Positions 7,038 to 15,141 of a stretch of 21,699 bases of DNA are shown here, piece after piece. The position numbers and the translations under genes are program-made. This stretch comes from Youngiibacter multivorans (GTDB lineage: Bacteria; Bacillota; Clostridia; Clostridiales; Clostridiaceae). The notes under the pieces are model-generated. The model had not been told where the DNA came from. It was given only the letters and a program-made list of their open reading frames with translations, and ran no database searches. Each line of letters opens with the position of its first letter. The stretch's first letter is position 1. The stretch lies in the NCBI RefSeq assembly GCF_017873395.1, contig NZ_JAGGKC010000040.1, positions 1 through 21,699 of the forward strand. The letters are read 5' to 3'.

Positions 7038-8264
7038 ATGACAAAGTTTGAAAACAAATGGACCCGTGCGGCAATCCCTGCACTGCTTATCCATTGCAGC
7101 ATAGGAACCATATATTGCTGGTCCCTGGTAAAGGGAAACATAGCAAGCTACATCGGAGCTCCTACCAGTTCAGTAGAATGGGCTTTCAGCCTGGCGATCT
7201 TCTTCCTTGGAATGTCCGCTGCATTCGCTGGAAATGTAGTTGAGAAGGATATCCACAAGTCTTCTCTCATAGCTGCAATATTCTTCGCAGCAGGAATGGC
7301 AGGAACTGGATTCTTCATACAGCAGAAGTCGCTCCCTGGAATATTCCTTACATATGGCGTAATAATGGGTATTGGCTGCGGTATAGGTTACCTTTCACCT
7401 GTAAAGACGCTGATGCTATGGTTTGACAAGCAGAAGGGACTGGCTACAGGAATAGCAGTCGCCGGTTTCGGTCTTGCCAAGGTAATAGCAAGTCCTATAA
7501 TTGAAATGCTTCTTGGCGCTGTGAATGCAGATGGAAGCCTTGCAGACCCGACAAGGACATACAAGATGTTCTATATCCTTGCAGTTGCATATTTTGTAAT
7601 GATGATTGCAGGTCACCTTCTTCTCAAGAAGCCTAACGGCTGGAAAGAAGCGCCGAAGAAAGCTGGCGGTTCAAGCCCTCTTGTAATATTCAAGAACAAG
7701 ACCTTCATAGGCATCTGGCTCATGTTCTACATCAACATCGCTTGCGGACTTGCGCTGATATCACAGGAGAAGGGTATCCTTCACCACATCGGATTTACAT
7801 CAGTTGCTGCAATAAGCTCATTGACAGCCATATTCAATGCAGGCGGAAGACTTGGATTCTCAGCCTTTGCAGACAAGCTTAAGGACAGGAACACAATATA
7901 CAAGGTCATATTCGCTATTTCAATGACCCTCGCAGGTCTTGTCATAGTAACTGATGGAATAAACAATGCCATTGTACCCCTTGTCATAGCTCTGCTATGC
8001 GTTATTAATGCGGGCTACGGCGGAGGATTCTCCAATCTTCCGACACTTCTCTCCGACAGGTTCGGAATGAAGAGCATAAGCACCATCCACGGCCTTGCAC
8101 TCTCAGCATGGGCAATTGCAGGCCTCACAGGAAACCAGATAAGCGCACTGATACTGAAGAAAACCGACTCATATAACAATGTACTTATCGTTATCCTGGC
8201 ACTTTACGCAGTTGCTATGGTAGTCACCTTCACCATGGTAAAGCCAGGAAAGAACGACATATAG
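7038..8264 (+). CDS. OFA-family MFS transporter
   Basis: The protein (408 residues) is a 12-helix major facilitator most like the oxalate/formate antiporter (OFA) family. The signature start is helix 1, SIGTIYCWSLVKGNI, followed by the SSVEWAFSLAIFFLGMSAAF region. The GIGCGIGYLSPVKTLMLWF helix and the GLATGIAVAGFGLAKVI segment are also OFA-like, and the second half carries NAGGRLGFSAFADKLKDRN between helices 8 and 9. The reading frame opens at GTG 7029, but that codon overlaps the GAGGGG ribosome binding site (7024-7029); ATG at 7038, 8 bases after it, is the better start. Family members carry small organic acids such as oxalate, formate or pyruvate; the substrate here cannot be assigned. It stands alone between two terminators. 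Confidence 0.9.
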   Translation: MTKFENKWTRAAIPALLIHCSIGTIYCWSLVKGNIASYIGAPTSSVEWAFSLAIFFLGMSAAFAGNVVEKDIHKSSLIAAIFFAAGMAGTGFFIQQKSLPGIFLTYGVIMGIGCGIGYLSPVKTLMLWFDKQKGLATGIAVAGFGLAKVIASPIIEMLLGAVNADGSLADPTRTYKMFYILAVAYFVMMIAGHLLLKKPNGWKEAPKKAGGSSPLVIFKNKTFIGIWLMFYINIACGLALISQEKGILHHIGFTSVAAISSLTAIFNAGGRLGFSAFADKLKDRNTIYKVIFAISMTLAGLVIVTDGINNAIVPLVIALLCVINAGYGGGFSNLPTLLSDRFGMKSISTIHGLALSAWAIAGLTGNQISALILKKTDSYNNVLIVILALYAVAMVVTFTMVKPGKNDI

Positions 8265-8302
8265 CATCTGAAGATAAGCTTCATGACTCCTATCTGAATA
8301 CA

Positions 8303-8350
8303 AAGGGCATCATTCCACCTCAATTGTGGAATGATGCCCTTGTTTATTTT
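8303..8350. terminator. Bidirectional terminator between the OFA carrier and helD
   Basis: Arms AAGGGCATCATTCCAC (8303-8318) and GTGGAATGATGCCCTT (8326-8341) are a perfect 16-bp stem with a 7-base loop, followed by TGTTTATTTT. The genes on either side converge (ends at 8264 and 8354), and the flank is T-rich on both strands. Confidence 0.93.
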
Positions 8351-8353
8351 GGC

Positions 8354-10453
8354 TTAACTTAGCTTTATTGAGGCAAGCGCATGAAGCGCCCTTGTCGCCA
8401 TGATGTACATTACGAGGTCCTGCTTATCCTCTTCCGCCTTTTCAGATACTACAACCACGGCATCGAACTCAAGTCCCCTTGCGTAGTATGAAGGCATAAT
8501 GTATGTGCTGCCTGTAAGGAATGCATCCTCAGTGTCAATGAGCTTTATTCCTACCCTGCCCTTTATGAGTGAATACAGCCTTCTTGCAGTCTCCATGTCC
8601 CTGGTGAGTATGGCTGTAGTTCCCAGGTCTATGTCCTTAAAGGTTGTAAGGATTCCTGTGATCTCATCTGCAGCAGCTTCAAGACTTTCGCAGGTCCTCT
8701 CGTCAACTGGTCTTCCGTTTCTTACAAGAGGTACGATCCTCCTGTCAGAAGCAAACCTGTTGGCGTATTCCATTATCTCCTGGGTTGATCTGTAGCTCTT
8801 CTCAAGATGGTAATATCTGATGTCGTTGAAGCAGAAACCCAGGTCATTCATTACTGAGTCCCCTTCAAGGAGCATCTGGTTAGTGTCTCCTACCACCGTG
8901 AAGGATGAGCATCCGGTTATTTCCTTGAGTGCAAGGAAATGGAACGGAGAATGCTCCTGCGCTTCATCCAGGACAATGTGCTTCACCTCGAATGGCAGCT
9001 TTATCCCCTTCAGCCTGTTTGTCATGTATAGCATGGGTGCCAGGTCTTCCTGTGTAAGGAAGTCGAAGGTCATCAGCCGTCTGTATATTTCAAGTGCATC
9101 ATGCCTTGAAAGATCGGAAAACTCCCCTCTCTTCTCAGCGAAGGTTGCTACCAGTGCCCTTATTTCTGTCATCCTAGCATGGTCCAGCTCGTTTATCTCA
9201 TCCTCACTGGAAAGCGCCTGTCTGAGGCTCTTGTATTTTGCATCGATCTCATGCCTCTTTTCATCCCTTGCTTCCCTCATCCTGCCGAGGATCAGTCTTT
9301 TAAGCCTTAATCCTCTCCTGAAGTATGGAAGCGTACCGAAGTCCTTAGTGAGAAGCTTTTCCCAGCCCTCTGCCGTGATAATCTCATGTCCAAGGTAGGA
9401 GATGTCCCTTGCTCGGTAGTAGCCTGACTCTACATCTGCTATAAGGGCTTCAAGCTCATTCTTGAAGGCCATGCCTCTCTTTCTCCTCGTGTCTGCGATA
9501 AGCTCCTCGTCTCCCCCAAGTATGGCCTCTGTGAAGTCCTCGCCTGAAAATACGGCGGAGTCATCGATCTCAAGAAGCTTCATGGCAAGGTCATTGAAGG
9601 TATCCTGGTTGGCACCTTCTTCACCCAGTGAAGGAAGGACATGGCCTATGTAGTCCATGAAGATGTTGTTGGGCCCAAGGATGAGCACCTTGTGCTCCAG
9701 CATCTTCCTATAGTTGTAGAGAAGATATGCTGTCCTGTGGAGTGCTATGGTCGTCTTTCCGCTTCCTGCCACTCCATTTACTACAACTACGCCTTCCCTC
9801 TTGTCCCTGATTATGGAATCCTGCTCCTCCTGGATAGTCATTATGATATCCTTGAGCCTGCTTCCTGCCTTTGAAGACAGCACCTCCATGAGTATCTCAT
9901 CCTTGACATCGCTTTCCGAGTCAAACACACCCTTAAGCAGGCCGTCCCTGATCATGAACTGCCTTCTTAAAGTTATATCCACATCAATCTTTCCGATTGG
10001 AGCCTCATAGGATGCTTCTCCCAGGGAACCCTTGTAGAAGAGGGATGATATGGGGGCTCTCCAGTCGACAACAAGAGGCTCTGCACCATCCTCATCGATA
10101 AGGCTGTATTTGCCCACATAGAATTCATCACTAACATCACCCTCTGAAAAGCCGACCTTTCCGAAGTATGGCGACGATGACAGCTCCTGAAGCTCGTTAA
10201 GCCTCTTGTCAACTGCCCTGTAGGCCTCTTCCTGAACAAACCTCTCATGGTCGAAGTAGTCGATGACCTTGTCCTCATCTGGACGGTACTCGTCTATCTG
10301 GTTCCTTCTGTATTCTACTATGAATTCAGTGACCTTCTGTTTCTTGGAAGTGTTTTCGATGATATCCTCCTGTATCCTTTCAGATACGTCCTGAAGATAT
10401 TTCTCTTCCTTTTCAAGTTCTGCCTTGGGCAAATCAATGTTTAATCTTTTCAA
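8354..10453 (-). CDS. helD: HelD-like RNA polymerase recycling ATPase (UvrD/Rep-type helicase fold)
   Basis: HelD is a superfamily-1 ATPase that binds RNA polymerase and frees it from stalled or post-termination complexes. This 699-residue protein has a charged, probably coiled-coil N-terminus (about 10-90), the HelD block YVGKYSLIDEDG ... EPLVVDWRAPISSLFYKG (112-142), Walker A GVAGSGKT (227-234), motif II VLDEAQEHSP, motif III VVGDTNQM, motif IV EKSYRSTQEIMEYA, motif V ARGLEFDAVVVV and the C-terminal MATRALH. It starts at TTG 10453 with AGGAGG 7 bases upstream. It lies 94 bases after ftsH with a hairpin between, so it may be the last gene of the lepB operon. Somewhat shorter than B. subtilis HelD (774 residues). 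A DNA helicase IV role is a less likely alternative. Confidence 0.9.
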   Translation of the reverse strand: MKRLNIDLPKAELEKEEKYLQDVSERIQEDIIENTSKKQKVTEFIVEYRRNQIDEYRPDEDKVIDYFDHERFVQEEAYRAVDKRLNELQELSSSPYFGKVGFSEGDVSDEFYVGKYSLIDEDGAEPLVVDWRAPISSLFYKGSLGEASYEAPIGKIDVDITLRRQFMIRDGLLKGVFDSESDVKDEILMEVLSSKAGSRLKDIIMTIQEEQDSIIRDKREGVVVVNGVAGSGKTTIALHRTAYLLYNYRKMLEHKVLILGPNNIFMDYIGHVLPSLGEEGANQDTFNDLAMKLLEIDDSAVFSGEDFTEAILGGDEELIADTRRKRGMAFKNELEALIADVESGYYRARDISYLGHEIITAEGWEKLLTKDFGTLPYFRRGLRLKRLILGRMREARDEKRHEIDAKYKSLRQALSSEDEINELDHARMTEIRALVATFAEKRGEFSDLSRHDALEIYRRLMTFDFLTQEDLAPMLYMTNRLKGIKLPFEVKHIVLDEAQEHSPFHFLALKEITGCSSFTVVGDTNQMLLEGDSVMNDLGFCFNDIRYYHLEKSYRSTQEIMEYANRFASDRRIVPLVRNGRPVDERTCESLEAAADEITGILTTFKDIDLGTTAILTRDMETARRLYSLIKGRVGIKLIDTEDAFLTGSTYIMPSYYARGLEFDAVVVVSEKAEEDKQDLVMYIMATRALHALASIKLS

Positions 10454-10473
10454 GCTAAAGCCTCCTGATTCAT

Positions 10474-10502
10474 TCAGCCGTGGCCAATAAGGCCACGGCT
10501 GA
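10474..10502 (-). other. Intergenic stem-loop between ftsH and helD
   Basis: TCAGCCGTGGCC (10474-10485) and GGCCACGGCTGA (10491-10502) form a perfect 12-bp GC-rich stem with a 5-base loop. In the direction of transcription it is followed by ATGAATC and then, 7 bases beyond the stem, the helD AGGAGG, not by a T run. It is thus a poor intrinsic terminator and a better candidate for an mRNA processing or stability element, or partial attenuator. Confidence 0.65.
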
Positions 10503-10547
10503 CATGTCTATTTATTCCTTTGGTACCTGGCGATCCTTGTGGATTGC

Positions 10548-12542
10548 CTATTCGTCCCCTGAGTCACCCTCAAGGTCCTCAGTAATTGCATACCGCATCT
10601 CATCGAGCTCGTTGACCTGGTCTTCAGGCTGGGTTTCTTGAGCTGTCTCTTCTGCCTGCACCTCAACTGTTGGAGCTGTAACTTCTTTTCTGCCGAAGCT
10701 CTCACCCTTGAATTCCCTTACGACCTCCATGAACTCTTCACCTGTCATGGTTTCCTTCTCGAGAAGCTTTTCAGAAAGTACAGTGAGAAGCTCCCTGTTA
10801 CCACTCAGTATGTCGAGGGCGGTCTTATGACCTGCCTTTATGAGCTTCAGAGTCTCCTCGTCTATCTTTGTAGCAGTCTCGTCGCTGACATTGAGGACTG
10901 CACGGCCGTCGAGATACTGTCCCCTGATGGATTCAAGCGCCATCATGTCGAAGGTTTCGCTCATCCCATACATGGAGACCATCCTTCTCGCCAGCTGGGT
11001 AGCCCTTTCTATGTCATTGGAGGCTCCTGTTGTTATTGACCCGAACTCAACTTCCTCAGCTGATCTTCCTCCGAAGAGTATCGCGATCTCCTTCAGCATC
11101 TCATCCTTTGACATGAGGTATTTCTCATCCTCAGGCACCTGCATGGTGTATCCAAGGGAGCCCATGGTCCTCGGAATTATGGTTATCTTTATTACAGGGT
11201 CTGTTCCCTTCTGCATTGCAGCTACAAGCGCATGCCCTATCTCATGGAACGCAACTATCCTCTTTTCATTTGCGGACATTATCCTGTCCTTCTTCTGCTG
11301 TCCTGCGATTACAACCTCTATAGATTCCTGGAGGTCCTCCTGCATTACGAACTTACGGCCGTTCTTTACAGCCCTTAGCGCAGCCTCATTGATCATGTTG
11401 GCAAGGTCCGCTCCGACAGCACCAGGCGTACCCTTCGCTATCTCGTTCAGGTTGACATCCTCGCCCATCTTGACGTCCTTTGAATGCACCCTGAGTATGG
11501 CTTCCCTTCCCTTAAGGTCAGGAGCATCCACGATTATCCTCCTGTCGAACCTTCCCGGCCTGAGAAGAGCCTTGTCCAGTACTTCTGGCCTGTTGGTCGC
11601 AGCAAGAAGTACTATACCCTTTGAAGAATCAAAGCCGTCCATTTCAGCAAGCAGCTGATTCAGCGTCTGTTCTCTCTCGTCGTTTCCGCCCGGAAGTCCA
11701 CCGGTTTCCCTGGACTTTCCTATGGCGTCAATCTCGTCTATGAAGATTATGCATGGAGCCTTGGTCATGGCTTCCTTGAACAGGTCCCTGACCCTTGCAG
11801 CGCCCATTCCAACGAACATCTCAACAAAGGCTGAGCCCGAAAGTGAGAAGAAAGGCACTTTGGCTTCTCCGGCAACTGCCTTTGCAAGCAGGGTCTTTCC
11901 TGTACCCGGAGGTCCTACAAGCAGTGCTCCCTTAGGAAGCCTTGCTCCGATATCCACGTACTTCTGAGGATTGTGAAGGAAATCAACTATCTCAATAAGC
12001 GATTCCTTGGCTTCCTCCTGTCCTGCGACGTCCTTGAAGGTCACGCCCGTATCGCTCTCATAAAGCTTAGCAGTATTCTTGCCGAAGCTCATCATGCTTC
12101 CGCCACGCTTCTCCATGTTCTTCATCAGATAGCTTCCGAGGAAGAGCAGAAGACCAAGGGGCAGCACCCATGAGAACAGAAGCGTCATCAGAGGGCTTGC
12201 AGTCTCAACCGGCTTTGAATAGATGTCCACTTTCTTTTCCTTTATCAGGGAAAGGACCTCTTCATCCCCTGTAACCATTCCCGTATAAAGCTGAAGACCT
12301 GCGAGCTCGTCGCCTTCCTTCATGGTATACGTGTATATCCTCTGGGATTCGTCTACGGTGATCTCAGCGATCCTGTCAGCCTCTAAGGCCGCATAGAACT
12401 CATTGTAGTACTGTCTCTTGTTCCTTATGTCGTTCATGAAGTAGTTGAAGACAGTAACCATGATAAGTATCGCTACGAAATATACTGCGTAGAACTTCAG
12501 ATTTCTGTTGTCATTGTCGCCTTTTTTCTTGTCATTGTTCAC
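10548..12542 (-). CDS. ftsH: ATP-dependent membrane zinc metalloprotease FtsH
   Basis: FtsH is a hexameric membrane AAA+ protease that degrades misfolded membrane proteins and regulators. The 664-residue protein has transmembrane segments at about 17-36 and 118-140 flanking an extracytoplasmic domain, Walker A GPPGTGKT (210-217), Walker B IIFIDE (265-270), and the second region of homology NRPEVLDKALLRPGRFDRR (317-335). The zinc site is HEIGH (433-437; the usual form is HEAGH) with Asp510 in TTGASND as the third ligand. The tail after about 620 is acidic and low in complexity. The start is GTG at 12542 with an AAGGTGA ribosome binding site. It follows the M20 dipeptidase by 12 bases, so the two are cotranscribed. 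All catalytic residues are present. Confidence 0.97.
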   Translation of the reverse strand: MNNDKKKGDNDNRNLKFYAVYFVAILIMVTVFNYFMNDIRNKRQYYNEFYAALEADRIAEITVDESQRIYTYTMKEGDELAGLQLYTGMVTGDEEVLSLIKEKKVDIYSKPVETASPLMTLLFSWVLPLGLLLFLGSYLMKNMEKRGGSMMSFGKNTAKLYESDTGVTFKDVAGQEEAKESLIEIVDFLHNPQKYVDIGARLPKGALLVGPPGTGKTLLAKAVAGEAKVPFFSLSGSAFVEMFVGMGAARVRDLFKEAMTKAPCIIFIDEIDAIGKSRETGGLPGGNDEREQTLNQLLAEMDGFDSSKGIVLLAATNRPEVLDKALLRPGRFDRRIIVDAPDLKGREAILRVHSKDVKMGEDVNLNEIAKGTPGAVGADLANMINEAALRAVKNGRKFVMQEDLQESIEVVIAGQQKKDRIMSANEKRIVAFHEIGHALVAAMQKGTDPVIKITIIPRTMGSLGYTMQVPEDEKYLMSKDEMLKEIAILFGGRSAEEVEFGSITTGASNDIERATQLARRMVSMYGMSETFDMMALESIRGQYLDGRAVLNVSDETATKIDEETLKLIKAGHKTALDILSGNRELLTVLSEKLLEKETMTGEEFMEVVREFKGESFGRKEVTAPTVEVQAEETAQETQPEDQVNELDEMRYAITEDLEGDSGDE

Positions 12543-12554
12543 AATAATTCACCT

Positions 12555-13850
12555 TCATTCCGCTAAAGCCATCATGGCTTTGGCATAAACTTCCGCGCAT
12601 AGCATCAGGTCGGAGACCGTTATGTATTCGTCCGCCTGATGGGCGACGTCTTCTCTTCCGGGCAGCATTGGCCCGAAGGCCACAATGTTCTTCATTTCCT
12701 TCGCATAGGTCCCGCCGCCTATGGCCAGCGGTCCTCTCGCATCTCCTGTTGTTTCCCTGTAGGCTTCCATAAGCCTTTCTACAAGCTCATGGTCAACCGG
12801 GTAGTAAAGAGGCTTGTCCTCATGCTCTAGAACCAATCTGAAGCCGTTCTGCTTCATCTTCTCTTCCAGCTTAACGAGAACATCTTCACTTGTATAAGTA
12901 ACCGGATACCTTATGTTAAGTCCTATTTCAAGCTTGCCATCCTTCAGGTCCATGGTACCCATGTTCATCACAAGCCTGCCTGACGCTTCATCCTCAAGGT
13001 CAATTCCAAGTGCTGAACCATCTGTATCTCTGCAGAGGGCTGCACTTATGAAATCAAGTGTCTCACCAAAGGCTCCTGAAAACTTCATTTCATGAAGTTT
13101 TCCTACCAGCTTCCATATGGCGCTTTCGCCCTTGTGAGGCGTGCTGCCATGTGCTGATATTCCTTTTTCCTCAATCACTGTTTCAGTGCCGTCATCGTGG
13201 CTTATTACTGCCTTCGCCCTGTCAGGCACCATGTTCACTGCGCTCCCGCCTGTTATAAAGCAGCCTCTATCCGGTATTTCCTTTATGAGCTTGAGTATGA
13301 GTATACCCATTTCAGCGTTTATAGCAGGAAATTCCGCATCTGGTGTAAAGCCTGATATTGGCTGGCTTTCAGTCTTAAGATAGTTCTTAATATCGGGTCC
13401 TCCAGTTTCCTCACTGGTCCCGAATATGAGCCTTATCCTTTTTGAAAGTACTGAGCCTTCGTCCTTTATTGCTTTGAGAGCATACAGGGCAGCCATCATC
13501 GGACCCTTGTCATCGATCGCTCCGCGACCGTAGATCCTGTCTCCGATGAGCTCCCCATGGGGATCCTTTGTCCAGTCAGACCCTACAGGTACGATGTCGA
13601 GATGACCCAGAACCGCCACGTAGTCTTCACCCGTGCCGTATTCGATGTATCCCGCATGGCCATCTAGATTTCTGACCTGAAAGCCCATCCTTCTTCCGAT
13701 CTCAAGCGCCCTTTCAAGGGCTTCGTTTACGGCTTTGCCTGCAGGCATAAGCTCTTCCGGTTCGCCTGCAACGGATTCTATTTCAAGCAGGCTCATTATG
13801 TCATTTATCATGTCTTCTTTCAGGTTTGAAAGAGTTTCCTTCAGATCCAT
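12555..13850 (-). CDS. M20-family (PepV-like) dipeptidase
   Basis: A 431-residue di-zinc peptidase resembling PepV/carnosinase-type dipeptidases, which hydrolyse dipeptides in the cytosol. Visible are GHLDIVPVGSDW (81-93; H83 zinc ligand and D85), GRGAIDDKGPMM (108-119; D114 region), GTSEETGG (144-151; catalytic Glu and zinc ligand), a lid/dimerisation insert with ISAHGSTPHKG, and a C-terminal HQADEY His. PepV of lactic acid bacteria is slightly longer (about 470). The ATG at 13850 begins only 2 bases after the lepB stop and has no clear ribosome binding site of its own, so translation is probably coupled to lepB. The ftsH start is 12 bases downstream. It may recycle peptides made by signal-peptide and FtsH proteolysis; that link is inference from position. 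Confidence 0.9.
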   Translation of the reverse strand: MDLKETLSNLKEDMINDIMSLLEIESVAGEPEELMPAGKAVNEALERALEIGRRMGFQVRNLDGHAGYIEYGTGEDYVAVLGHLDIVPVGSDWTKDPHGELIGDRIYGRGAIDDKGPMMAALYALKAIKDEGSVLSKRIRLIFGTSEETGGPDIKNYLKTESQPISGFTPDAEFPAINAEMGILILKLIKEIPDRGCFITGGSAVNMVPDRAKAVISHDDGTETVIEEKGISAHGSTPHKGESAIWKLVGKLHEMKFSGAFGETLDFISAALCRDTDGSALGIDLEDEASGRLVMNMGTMDLKDGKLEIGLNIRYPVTYTSEDVLVKLEEKMKQNGFRLVLEHEDKPLYYPVDHELVERLMEAYRETTGDARGPLAIGGGTYAKEMKNIVAFGPMLPGREDVAHQADEYITVSDLMLCAEVYAKAMMALAE

Positions 13851-13852
13851 AG

Positions 13853-14446
13853 CTATTTCAGGAATCCGATGTCAGACAGCGGATATACCCTGAGTCCTCC
13901 CTTGCCGATCACTTCGTCCATATCTATGTACGGTTCGTCCCAGAACCTGGCATCGTTCGATGTAGCCCTGTTGTCGCCGAGGAAAAGGAACTTGCCCTCC
14001 GGCACCTCGAAGACTGTTGTGAATTCCAGGTCGTTCTTGACATACTCCTCAGGATAAAGCTCACCATTGATGAACATATTTCCTCTTCTAAGCTCCACCC
14101 TGTCACCCGGCAGGCCTATCAGCCTCTTGATGAGAAGAGTGTTGCCTCCTTCCACGAAGTTGAACACCACTATATCGCCTCGTTCAAGCTTCTCAGGATT
14201 GTAGACCCTGACCACATAGATCCTGTCATCGATGTTTATCGTAGGTATCATGGAGCCTGTCGGCACCTCGATCCTGAATATCAGGAACTTGTTTACCAAA
14301 AAAGCAAGCATGAATGCCGCCAGTATCGGTATTACCCATTCCCTGACTATATGGCTGAGCAGATTGCCCTTTCCACCGTTCTCCAAAGCTAACACTACCT
14401 TCCACTTCGGACTAAGACTGTCCGCTGCTGATAATAAATTTCTCAC
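13853..14446 (-). CDS. lepB: Signal peptidase I
   Basis: Type I signal peptidase cleaves signal peptides from exported proteins at the outer face of the membrane, using a Ser-Lys dyad. One transmembrane segment (about 36-57, WVIPILAAFMLAFLVNKFLI) precedes box B, EVPTGSMIPT, with catalytic Ser65. Box D, LIKRLIGLPGDRVEL, holds Lys107 and box E is FLFLGDNRATSNDAR. The 197-residue length is normal for Gram-positive enzymes. The start is uncertain: GTG at 14446 is the first codon possible (a stop lies just upstream) but has no ribosome binding site, whereas TTG at 14386 follows GGAAGG by about 10 bases and would give 177 residues starting MENGGKGN. It is first in the group lepB, M20 dipeptidase, ftsH, helD. 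Confidence 0.93.
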   Translation of the reverse strand: MRNLLSAADSLSPKWKVVLALENGGKGNLLSHIVREWVIPILAAFMLAFLVNKFLIFRIEVPTGSMIPTINIDDRIYVVRVYNPEKLERGDIVVFNFVEGGNTLLIKRLIGLPGDRVELRRGNMFINGELYPEEYVKNDLEFTTVFEVPEGKFLFLGDNRATSNDARFWDEPYIDMDEVIGKGGLRVYPLSDIGFLK

Positions 14447-14470
14447 ATTCTATTTAAACTTGCCTTAAAC

Positions 14471-14496
14471 CGCACACAAAGCATAACTTTTGTGCG
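14471..14496 (-). other. Imperfect hairpin in the lepB leader
   Basis: CGCACACAAA (14471-14480) pairs with TTTGTGCG (14489-14496) apart from a 2-base bulge. It lies in the lepB 5' leader, between the -10 and the start. No strong T tract follows on the reverse strand, so its function is unclear. Confidence 0.35.
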
Positions 14497-14510
14497 CTGT
14501 CACTCATTTA

Positions 14511-14519
14511 AGTATACCA
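14511..14519 (-). promoter_or_regulatory. lepB: Extended -10 of the lepB operon
   Basis: The reverse strand reads TGGTATACT, an extended -10. The -35 is poor, as expected for this promoter type. The start of transcription would be some 55-60 bases upstream of the lepB GTG. Confidence 0.55.
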
Positions 14520-14624
14520 CACTGAGGCTTCATTATCCGCCCGAAACAGCCACTTAACGCATATCTGGCCACATGTATCCATTAATTTAGTGTAAATTCA
14601 CTGAATGTTCCTGATATATGTGAA

Positions 14625-14630
14625 TATACT
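14625..14630 (+). promoter_or_regulatory. mscL: Candidate -10 of mscL
   Basis: TATACT at 14625-14630 is a good -10 about 30 bases before the chosen mscL start. TGAATG at 14602-14607 is a weak -35 with a 17-base spacer. A second -10-like TATTAT (14635-14640) is too close to the ribosome binding site. Confidence 0.4.
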
Positions 14631-14659
14631 GTGATATTATGGAGTTGGAGGTGAATAAA

Positions 14660-15043
14660 ATGAAAAAATTCATGGAAGAATTCAAGGCCTTTGCAATCAG
14701 AGGAAATGTAGTCGACCTTGCTGTCGCTGTCATTATAGGCGGAGCATTCGGAAAGATTGTTGCTTCCCTTGTAAATGACATAATAATGCCTATAGTCAGC
14801 CTTTTGTTCGGCGGTGCGAAATTCTCTGAACTTAAAGCCACTGTCGGTGGTGCTGAGATAATGTATGGTAACTTCATACAGAACATCTTTGATTTCATCA
14901 TAATCGCTCTTGTAATATTCATAATGATCAAACAAATGGCAAAGCTTAGGAAGAAGGAAGAGGCAGCTCCTGCTGCTCCACCAGCTCCTACCAAGGAAGA
15001 GCTTCTTCTTGCTGAGATCAGGGACATCCTGAAGGAGAAATAG
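14660..15043 (+). CDS. mscL: Large-conductance mechanosensitive channel MscL
   Basis: MscL is a homopentameric membrane channel that opens under high membrane tension to release solutes during osmotic downshock. The 127-residue protein has the N-terminal amphipathic helix (MKKFMEEFKAFAIRGN), the conserved TM1 VVDLAVAVIIGGAFGKIV with the gate region, the NDIIMPI segment, TM2 around FDFIIIALVIFIMIK, and a C-terminal helix KEELLLAEIRDILKE after an Ala/Pro-rich linker. The reading frame is open from ATG 14639, but ATG 14660 lies 5 bases after GGAGGTGA (14647-14654) and matches the family N-terminus, so I use it. It is divergent from lepB and ends at a perfect-palindrome terminator. Confidence 0.97.
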   Translation: MKKFMEEFKAFAIRGNVVDLAVAVIIGGAFGKIVASLVNDIIMPIVSLLFGGAKFSELKATVGGAEIMYGNFIQNIFDFIIIALVIFIMIKQMAKLRKKEEAAPAAPPAPTKEELLLAEIRDILKEK

Positions 15044-15099
15044 AAAGGGCCTTGCTCTTGTAAAACCAACTATTAAAATCAAATAAAATCAAACATGAC

Positions 15100-15141
15100 A
15101 AAAAGGATCAGCTTCGGAATATTCCGAAGCTGATCCTTTTT
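15100..15141. terminator. Bidirectional terminator between mscL and the YdjC-type gene
   Basis: This is a 42-bp perfect palindrome (arms 15100-15120 and 15121-15141), with AAAAAGGATC on the left and GATCCTTTTT on the right, so it gives an A-flanked stem and T run on both strands. The last two bases are the first two of the stop codon triplet (15140-15142) of the reverse gene. Confidence 0.93.

Noticed and set aside
6962..7051. 29-codon hydrophobic reading frame overlapping the OFA carrier start (begins MKISSRMYIVCIL)
   Set aside because: No ribosome binding site precedes its ATG and it overlaps the carrier's own binding site out of frame; it is most likely chance in AT-rich sequence.
10840..11658. 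272-codon forward frame inside ftsH
   Set aside because: It is antisense to the conserved FtsH ATPase and protease domains, and its composition is Ser/Ile-rich as expected for a shadow frame.
14635..14640. TATTAT as the mscL -10
   Set aside because: Transcription would begin inside the ribosome binding site; TATACT at 14625 is better placed.
14582..15082. Long reverse frames covering mscL (160 and 166 codons)
   Set aside because: They lie opposite mscL, have no ribosome binding site and no protein-family features; they are shadows of the real gene.
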